Of a DNA stretch of 64,000 nucleotides, positions 56,612-64,000 are shown in pieces. The position numbers and the translations under genes were made by a program. Origin of the DNA: Hypomesus transpacificus (lineage: Eukaryota; Chordata; Actinopteri; Osmeriformes; Osmeridae); assembly GCF_021917145.1 (NCBI RefSeq), contig NW_025813739.1:62001-126000 (forward strand). The letters run 5' to 3'. Positions within the stretch are counted from its first letter, which is position 1; every line of letters starts with the position of its first letter. Under the pieces are notes generated by a model. The model did no database searches, was not told where the DNA came from, and was given only the letters and a program-made list of their open reading frames with translations.

Positions 56612-56836
56612 TGGGGAAGTGAGGGGAACCTGGGGAAGAAGGGTGTGGTTCAGACCAGGCACTTTGAGGGAGAAGTGGAGGAGAGATGAAAGGAGAGCAG
56701 AGGCCAGAGACACAGAAGCTGCTTGAGCTTCTCTTTGATCTGGCAGTCATCGCGGCCCAGCGGACACCCACTCGCCTCCGCTCTCCAGCAACCCTGGACC
56801 TGGACACACCCTGGAAGCATGCAGTCTCACGTCAGG
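56473..56836 (-). repeat. Inverted duplication block 4, right arm
   Basis: Partner of 34,799-35,128. Includes a (GA)n tract at 56,503-56,607, longer than the CT counterpart. Confidence 0.92.
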
Positions 56837-56971
56837 TCATTACTGTACATCACACATGTACACACATCACAGAACAGAACATGTCAAACTAGTCAGCTGC
56901 CCATATTTGGTAGAGAAGAGACTGACATTTAATCCTTTTGAAAATATTTTTTTACCTGATGACATCTATCA

Positions 56972-57107
56972 AAATATGTGATCTTTTGTTTCCAGGTCCA
57001 GATCTTAACCAGATGGGTGATCTTCATCAAGTTTTCATGGCAAGGACAGATAAGTCACCTGGTTTGGTTGGTGTGTCAGACTTTTTCAGCCATGTAACAG
57101 GAGGTCA
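56972..57107 (+). repeat. Dispersed repeat, unnamed, copy 2
   Basis: Direct-orientation match to 37,610-37,750. Its orientation does not fit the mirror-image duplication, so it moved independently. Confidence 0.75.
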
Positions 57108-57312
57108 CATAATCTGGCGACAGCTGTAAGGTCCAAATGTTAAAAAAAAGTTTCATAACTTTTTTTCCAAAATATTGTTAACCTTTTGAAACCCCCCCAA
57201 AAAACGTAATTTCCTAAATATCTTTTTCAACCTTTCTTTCAAAAAGATTTTTCCAACCTTTCAAAAATATTTTTTAAATCTCAATAAAAAAATGACAGCT
57301 TTCAAAATAAGG

Positions 57313-57350
57313 GTCCAGATCTTAACCAGATGGGTGATCTTCTTCAGTCT
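57313..57350 (+). repeat. Dispersed repeat, unnamed, short copy
   Basis: Repeats the GGTCCAGATCTTAACCAGAT..CTTCTTCAGT core of the same family. Confidence 0.7.
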
Positions 57351-57639
57351 CTGTTCTGCATTGAAGGAGCAAGTAAAGGACCTTACGCAGGTGGGGAGAG
57401 AGAGCCGTTGACCCAGCCTCGACCCGGCATTCAGAATGATGGATGCTGTGAACACCAGGAAGACACAGGTCAGAGCAGAAAGGGGTTTGCAGGTTTGTAT
57501 ATCTTCTCTCTGTGGCCACAGCAGTGCATTCTGGGTAGCTGCACTAGTACCGAATGTTCTTAATCAAAGAATGGCCGAGTTATGACTTGTAAGGGAGAAC
57601 TTCACTGATCTGGGAGATTGACTAAATATGCTCCCTTTC

Positions 57640-57655
57640 TCTCTCTCTAACTCCA

Positions 57656-57707
<52 letters not shown>

Positions 57708-57790
57708 CCCCCCCCCCCCCTCTCTATCTCTCTCTCTCTCTCCCTCTCTATCTTCACCTCTCTCCCTCTCTCTCACTCCATCTCTCTCAG
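57640..57790. repeat. (CT)n tract with poly-C run
   Basis: Interrupted CT repeat with about 15 C at 57,706-57,720. Confidence 0.95.
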
Positions 57791-57802
57791 ACGCACACTT
57801 GC

Positions 57803-58070
57803 CCACCACACGCTGTTGAAATGATGCAGAAGGGGCATCGATGGATGGCGCACCATGCAGTATTGACAGAGACATTAAGTTGTTTTACAGTGGTGTCCTC
57901 CTCTTCCTCAGGGACCGTAAAGTGCAGAGAAGGTACCTGGGTAGAGGCTCAGGGTGCCCAGGCCGTTTGCTCCTCCTGGTACACTGACATCCACCTTACA
58001 CACGGCTCCCTGCCATGATTCACACACTCATGCTCCTCTCTTAATGAGGGTTATAATCATCCAATCTGAC
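57803..58070 (-). repeat. Inverted duplication block 3, right arm
   Basis: Reverse-complement partner of 34,330-34,588 at about 95% identity. Confidence 0.9.
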
Positions 58071-60495
58071 GGTGCAACCTGCTTGGTGAAGAATGGAACG
58101 TTTGCCCGTGTACCTTGTGAATGGTGAATGGCAGTTTGCGGCAACAAACTGTGAATAATCTTACAACGGTGAGTACCAGCAGCTGGAGAAAGACATGAGA
58201 AGACGTTATTGTGAATGTGTTAAAGCGTTCTCTTGGATCACTCAGGAGCAACACAATGATGATGGGACAGCTGTGCTCTGTGTTTTCTGTGCTTGGAGTC
58301 AGTGACCTCGATTCACAGACATACAGAAATAAAAGTGTTTTTGCTACTCTGGTTTTCTGTTTTCTAACCCTATCCTCAACCTTAACCAGTCAGGTTTCAT
58401 TCCTACACCTAACCTAGATATTGTTCTTGATAAACTTACATTGTGTGTGTGCTTGCCACTGCCTCAGCAATAAATATTGGGAAATACACTTCCTTAGATC
58501 TATGACAAAATAGCAAGATGTCCTGCAGAATCATAGAACACAGAAAAGTTCACCATTCTTTGCTTAACAGGTTATGAGGTCGTGATGAGTCACGTGACGT
58601 TATGCTGTGTTACGCTAAATTCCAGTGAAGCTATCTGACCGTTATTCAACTGCACCTACTTTGAGGTATTAGGTTCTAGGAAGTGTTCCAGTGAACACTG
58701 CAGGCGGCAATGAAATCAATATTTAATTTAACCTTTTCATCTTTAAACAGCCGCAGCATGAGTGTTCTGTTAGGTCTTGTGTGTTTAGATCAAGTCCAGG
58801 CCCTTTAGTCCGTATTCTGGTCTACGATAAGAAATATTGCCCTGTCAAGTTTGCATTGTGTTAGCTACCCTTGTCAAATATATTTTTCACCATCTGTCCA
58901 AATCATCATATTAACTATGATTATTATTATTCCACTTCTGACGGTTTCGGAGGACTTTTGACAGGGATGCGGCACACAACAGGAACTTGGCACTCTCCTT
59001 GACAGCTTGGATTACAATCCTCTGCATAAACGCCTCACTCCAGACCCGAAATTAGATTTCTACATTTCCGACAACACGTGTCACAATGTCCAGGTCGGAC
59101 ACACGGCACATGTAGCATATAAATTACATGTTGTTATATCTGCGTATGGGGAGGGCTGTTGGACAGCCTGCAGGGTGACTGTGTGGATGTCTGTCACTGT
59201 TCTCATGAGGTTGGATGTAATGTTGACACTTCCTGTGGTGTCTGGGGAAAGTGTGTCTGTCCGATGGATCTGGGTGACTTCCTGCGTGAGAGACTAGTTT
59301 CTGCCCAGGACTCCCCCATCACACCTGGGCTTGCAGAGGAATCCTGTCCCTGGATCTTCTGAGTTCCAGGGGGCTTTGAATGGCAATACAGGGCCTGTTG
59401 AAAACCGACGCTCCGAAACGAAGCGGATATAAAGCACGCTCTGGATATCCAACCTTGTTCAGGTCTTGTTTGAAGACCGCCCGTCTCAGGCAAGCTGACA
59501 GGGGTCCTCTGAGGACAAACAGAACCTTTGAAATGAAACGGAGAGGCAAACTCAGGAGGCCTGACGACATCAGACAGACTTTTCTCTCCAGGAACAATAG
59601 TCTAATCGGAGGGAACAGTTCTGGGGCTTTTAGATGACTTCCTGGTCATGTGACTGCTCTCTGAGGTTTCGTACAGCTTTGGTTAAGCCACTGCTCTGGG
59701 ACGCAGGAGACAGACGTGACATTGAGACATCAAGAGAGAGAATCAATCACCCTGACAGGTGTGCCCTTGGCCCTGGGGGGTTTGGAAGGGATCGGGGAGA
59801 TGCCTGCAGTTCCAGACCCATCTTTGTTCTTCATACGTAAGACGTTTGCAATAAATACAGAGCTTTCGGTTCGTGGTTCCCCCCCCATCAGTGGCACACA
59901 CATTTATAGATCTCGACAGAGTGCGCCTCGAATAATTTAAGCGTAAATTTAACACCGGGAGTTTTCATTGTGTTCATTACACTCTCACGAGATGGACCTA
60001 TGTAAACACCTCTGGTGTTGAATTAACACTTTGGGATAGGCGTTGTGTTTCAGGCCCGCCATCTGGGTAGGCGGCAGTCTGCTAGCCCGGCAGACTCAGA
60101 AGAAGTGGTTAAATACGATGTAAGGACGACAGCCGGCGTTCCTGTGACACCTCCTCTTCAACTGGAGAGACCAGGAGATGGACACCCTTGGCTGTGTTGT
60201 CTGGGGACGCGTGTCTCTGATGCCCGTCCCCAAAGCGGGCTTGTCACTCAGGGGAGACCTCCAGGGGAATGACAGCGTTGGGGAGTGAAGAAACGGTGCT
60301 TGCGCCTCAGTAAAGGGCAGCTTTCCAGGATCATCAGCTCTAGCATTTACCACATCTCGCCACGTGCATTCCAATGACTTTGGCTGGCACACTGGCTTGC
60401 ACACAAACACGAGTGTGCCACGCGCACACACGCGTGCCACACACAGACACACGCATATACGTACAGCAACCCACACACCACAAGCAAACACTCAC
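58071..60495. other. No gene seen
   Basis: Overlapping short open frames on both strands around 59,000-59,640 have no recognised domain. Confidence 0.5.
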
Positions 60496-60679
60496 ACTCT
60501 CTCTTTCTCTCTCTCTCCCTCCCTCTCTCATGCACACATACACACGTGGAATCCATTGCTTTGACTGACTGGTCACACTTCTTCAACTCCATCCTTCAGT
60601 GATGCGCTGCAACTGCTGTTGGTTGGGGTTAGCTGGCATTAAGAACTGGAGCTTGATATATGCATATCCGGTATTTACG

Positions 60680-60955
60680 TTTGTTCACACCTCACCTGGT
60701 TCGTGTTGAAGGCTACCTGATTCCCCAGTGCACCTGCACACACACCAGATTGTTCACACCTCACCTGGTTCGTGTTGAAGGCTACCTGATTCCCCAGTGC
60801 ACCTGCACACACACCAGATTGTTCACACCTCACCTGGTTCGTGTTGAAGGCTACCTGATTCCCCAGTGCACCTGCACACACACCAGATTGTTCACACCTC
60901 ACCTGGTTCGTGTTGAAGGCTACCTGATTCCCCAGTGCACCTGCACACACACCAG
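60680..60955. repeat. 69-bp tandem repeat, four copies
   Basis: The unit starts TTGTTCACACCTCACCTGG and ends CACCTGCACACACACCAGA. Copies are almost identical. 69 is a multiple of three, so frames stay open. Confidence 0.95.
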
Positions 60956-61052
60956 ATCCGGCACACAGGTCAAAGGATAAATAAATAAACAAATATTTTG
61001 TCACTATCGTTGCTGGTTTTTCCGAGGGAGAGTCCTTTGTTACCATGGCCCC

Positions 61053-61178
61053 TCCACAGGGGGGACACAGTACCTTTCATGTCTGGCTCCTATGCAGGGT
61101 TTTGTCAGACCCAACATGGGACTGATTGCACTGCAGTCTCCTCATAGTGTGCTATTCTCTGATGTGCCAGGGCCTGAA
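61053..61178 (-). repeat. Inverted duplication block 2, right arm
   Basis: Partner of 32,177-32,301. A weaker match continues outward (61,310-61,345 with 32,003-32,040, sharing TTTTCATTCTCATTA). Confidence 0.85.
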
Positions 61179-63210
61179 ACTGAACAACACCTTCACAAAG
61201 ACTGAGAACAGACGGGAAAACAAGCAATGTGCGAAAAATATCCCAACACCTGATGTTTCATACTGTCTGGAAAATAAATGAAAAAAACAACAATCAGCGT
61301 GGACACTTGTGTATACATCGCCTCTTAATGAGAATGAAAATGCCATACTGACAATTTTTGCATATTACCGAGGGTGTAAAGAATGATCATCATTCTCTTT
61401 TTTTGGCGGGATATTTTATTTACATAATATTTATTTCTTGTCGGGGCTGCACATTGAGAAATGCTTTTGGTTAATTGGATGAAAATGGCCTTGAGAATTG
61501 GCTGAAAATGTTTTTGAGAATGGTGTGATGTGTGCTCACTACATTTAGCTGCACAGATAAGCTGTACATACATTAAAACAATGGCCAAAGGCCCATGCGA
61601 GTTGCTGTGTAAGCTGGTTGTTGAATTGCAATCTTATTTGCAGTATTTAATGCTTGCCCACAGGACTGACAAGAAAACAGACTAATCACAACTATAGAGA
61701 CAGCCTTGGAGCCGTTGGACAATAGATGTGTTGTCAATGTAAAAAACATACCTCTGTTCCTAAGCAACACTTTCCATGTGATGTGCTGTCGCAAAATGTC
61801 TGGGACGGCTTGAGATAAACTACTAAAGACACTGTAACTTAGCTTGTCGTTGCCAGTTCATTAAAACACAACGCACGGCTCAAACCAGGAGGAGACCTTC
61901 AACTCCACATGCTAATGAATAGCCGGTATCCTCCTGTATTAGCGCCAGTTAGACCAATTAGACCACAAACCTCAGACCTCCGCCTGAACGGCAGGCTAGC
62001 CAGCGTTCCCCTCTCACGGTGAGTAGGGTAGCAGGCGGGAGTGTCTCAGCGTGTTTTAATAAACGGACACGAACGTAGCCTACGTCTCACTCGGTCTCCT
62101 CCACCCACTTCCACAGTGGACGAGAACACGGACTCGGTGGTAATTACAAGTGGCAGAGACATATGTAAACCTTACTAATGACTCCATAAACCTCTCACTA
62201 CGGGGCTATCAGAGGACCAGCCGTGTGGAAAGAGTTCAATCCGCAGATCAGAGCGCTGGAGAACACTAGCACTAGCTTGCACGGCAGACACCCAGGAGGC
62301 CAGGAGACTGGGACATGGGAGGACTTGGTAATGTCCCCCTAAAGGATTGTAATTGGGACCATTACAGGGGTGTGATGTGAAAAGGTAAATGGTTCAACTT
62401 AAGTGGAATCACGACGGGGTGCCGCACAACAAAGCACAATTCTCCTAGGCATTTATGTGCACGGGGGGGTCCGTAAAATTACTTTAAATTGTGATATTGT
62501 AATACATCATAGAATCATTTGGTTTATGCTTCACGCTGACAATATGTTTGCTTGCTTTCTGATCTGTGTTGGAGTTTATCAAGTTTTGCAGCTTTACCTC
62601 AATGGAACTGTGTTACAAACTGTTTTATTGTCTCCGGGCAAAGAGGTGCTAAAGTCGTCTCATTCGGCAATACTGGACGATGCAAATGACCGGATGTGAC
62701 TGAAACTGGAACCAGCTGGAGAGGGTGGGTGGTTACCAAGAGCTAGCCGATGGTTTCAGTTAGCGTGCATTTTCCTTTTTTTGAATTTTCTTTTCCGGCT
62801 TACGTTTCCTTTTTTAAACTTACTTTAGCCAGCCTTAACTTACTTTATTTATTCCTCATGTATGCAGAGAGAAAGAAAGACAAGTAAATCTATAAACAGG
62901 AACCAACAGCAACAATAAACCACAAAGTCAACAGACGTCCATATGAATGAATGCTACAAGCCCAATAATTGAAACACAACAATGAACAATAAAAGTTTAC
63001 CGTTTCCAAATTCAGTTTACTTTGGAGATTGCTTACAGTTGACGTATTAAATATAATTTTGGATTGCGTGCTGTATGCTTTATGAATTGTGTATTGTTGG
63101 GGCCAGGCAACAAAAACATAAAAGTTAAAAAGTAATATAGAATGTGTGCCCCAGAAAAAGTAAATAGTGTCTGTTGAAATATGCAAACCTTTTGAATTTG
63201 TAGGAGGACA
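61179..63210. other. No gene seen
   Basis: AT-rich to mixed DNA. No recognised repeats or exons. Confidence 0.5.
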
Positions 63211-63214
63211 CTTA

Positions 63215-63420
63215 TGTTCTCCTCTCCTACCCACTGCCCTCCTCCTCTCTCCCCTCCCTTCCTCACCTCTCTCCTTCGATCTCTCCTTCTCCTCTCTCCT
63301 TCCTTCTTCTCTCCTCCAATCTCTCCTTCTCCTCTCTCCTCCCTTCCTCTCTCCTCCAATCTCTCCTTCTCCTCTCTCCTCCCTTCCTCTCTCCTCCAAT
63401 CTCTCCTTCTCCTCTCCTCT
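63215..63420. repeat. CTCTCCTTCTCC-type tract with 40-bp period
   Basis: The last three modules (CTCCTCCAATCTCTCCTTCT plus CTCTCTCC..) repeat every 40 bp. The reverse complement of this tract occurs in block 1's left arm. Confidence 0.9.
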
Positions 63421-63603
63421 GACAGCTTTGTTCACTGGACCCTGACAGCGTTTCATTAGAGCGCAGGTCCCCAGGGACTCCCAGTGAGGGGGACCTTTCT
63501 TCTCTCCTCAGACCCTCCCTGCTACTGTTGTTGTCCGAGTCCCACAGCTCTCTGCTAAATGACGGTTAATGCGATAAGAAAACATGGACGCACTCTCTGG
63601 AGA
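63345..63603 (-). repeat. Inverted duplication block 1, right arm
   Basis: Near-identical reverse complement of 31,048-31,300; the outermost pair inside the window. Weak similarity continues to about 63,640. Confidence 0.9.
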
Positions 63604-64000
63604 CGTGTCTGGCAGACTGGAATGAAGCAAAGTTAATATTTTCATTTTCAGAAAAGGGCTCCTTAAGTGCTTGAGCGATGTTCCTGTGCAGTTAAGAGAT
63701 GAGTTGTGGTTTGAAGAGTTGTGTTTACTTTTCCCAAGTGTTGGGAGTGTGAGGACATTTCATTAATCTTTCAGGGTTTTTCTTAGTGAAAAAGTCTATA
63801 TTATTGTTTTTGTGTTGAATTACCCCAAAGCCGTTTCCCTTCAACCCATCTCAACAGGAGCTGATCTCAACAGGCCTTTGGTTTCTACCCATGCATCTCA
63901 CTGAATTTTAGTGGCAGTTTGTTTTCTTCACAAAACAGTGTGCATAATGAATATATTATGCTGAATCACTTTTTTCCCCCATTTTACACCGTACCTTCAA
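63604..64000. other. No gene seen
   Basis: AT-rich end of the window. Faint similarity to about 30,985-31,047 suggests the duplication may extend beyond the window. Confidence 0.4.

Noticed and set aside
34749-56892. Similar open frames in both copies of block 4 (starting MKGEQRPETQ)
   Set aside because: The two copies differ by very few bases, so a shared frame is expected by descent. The visible changes do not favour synonymous sites, and no splice context is clear.
59007-59640. Overlapping 85-96-codon frames on both strands
   Set aside because: Several frames are open together, with no recognisable domain, start context or splice sites.

Overview
This window looks like teleost fish nuclear DNA. 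The evidence is a tandem array of intron-bearing eukaryotic tRNA-Ile(UAU) genes, V-SINE-like tRNA-derived SINEs with a fish L2/UnaL2-type tail, Harbinger-like MITEs, fish-type LINE 3' ends, and very heavy microsatellite and minisatellite content. I recognise no protein-coding gene, rRNA, CRISPR array or retroviral element. Nearly all long open frames fall in tandem or simple repeats.

Layout. Positions 1-8,361 hold 39 complete units and one partial unit of a 213-bp tandem repeat. Each unit carries one 94-bp tRNA-Ile(UAU) gene with a 20-nt intron on the minus strand. A displaced copy (8,620-8,713) and a truncated copy (8,833-8,895) mark the array edge. The array is layered: the segment 1 to about 2,090 recurs almost unchanged 5,112 bp (24 units) downstream. 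Only 8 of 39 spacers contain an oligo-T Pol III terminator in the transcribed direction. Several units share mutations that should weaken the B box or the D stem.

From 9 to 31 kb the DNA looks intergenic or intronic, with pyrimidine-rich tracts, an 800-bp CTCCTCATCCCT-type minisatellite, a G-rich 22-bp minisatellite, a SINE, and a remarkable nested foldback at 14,551-15,013 (two hairpins whose loops are reverse complements of each other). From 31 to 64 kb, six blocks of near-identical sequence occur in mirror-image order about a pivot near 46 kb. They are separated by sequence that does not align by eye, which suggests a large, old, imperfect inverted duplication with selectively preserved or gene-converted blocks. 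Its spacer contains a 21-bp minisatellite. Further minisatellites (20-bp unit at 32.6-33.8 kb, 69-bp unit at 60.7 kb), two more SINEs, two MITEs and LINE 3' fragments are scattered through it.

The functional content I can defend is the tRNA array. The most unusual structures are its sparse terminators, the complementary-loop double hairpin and the mirror-image duplication. All similarities were judged by eye; no alignment, folding or database search was run.
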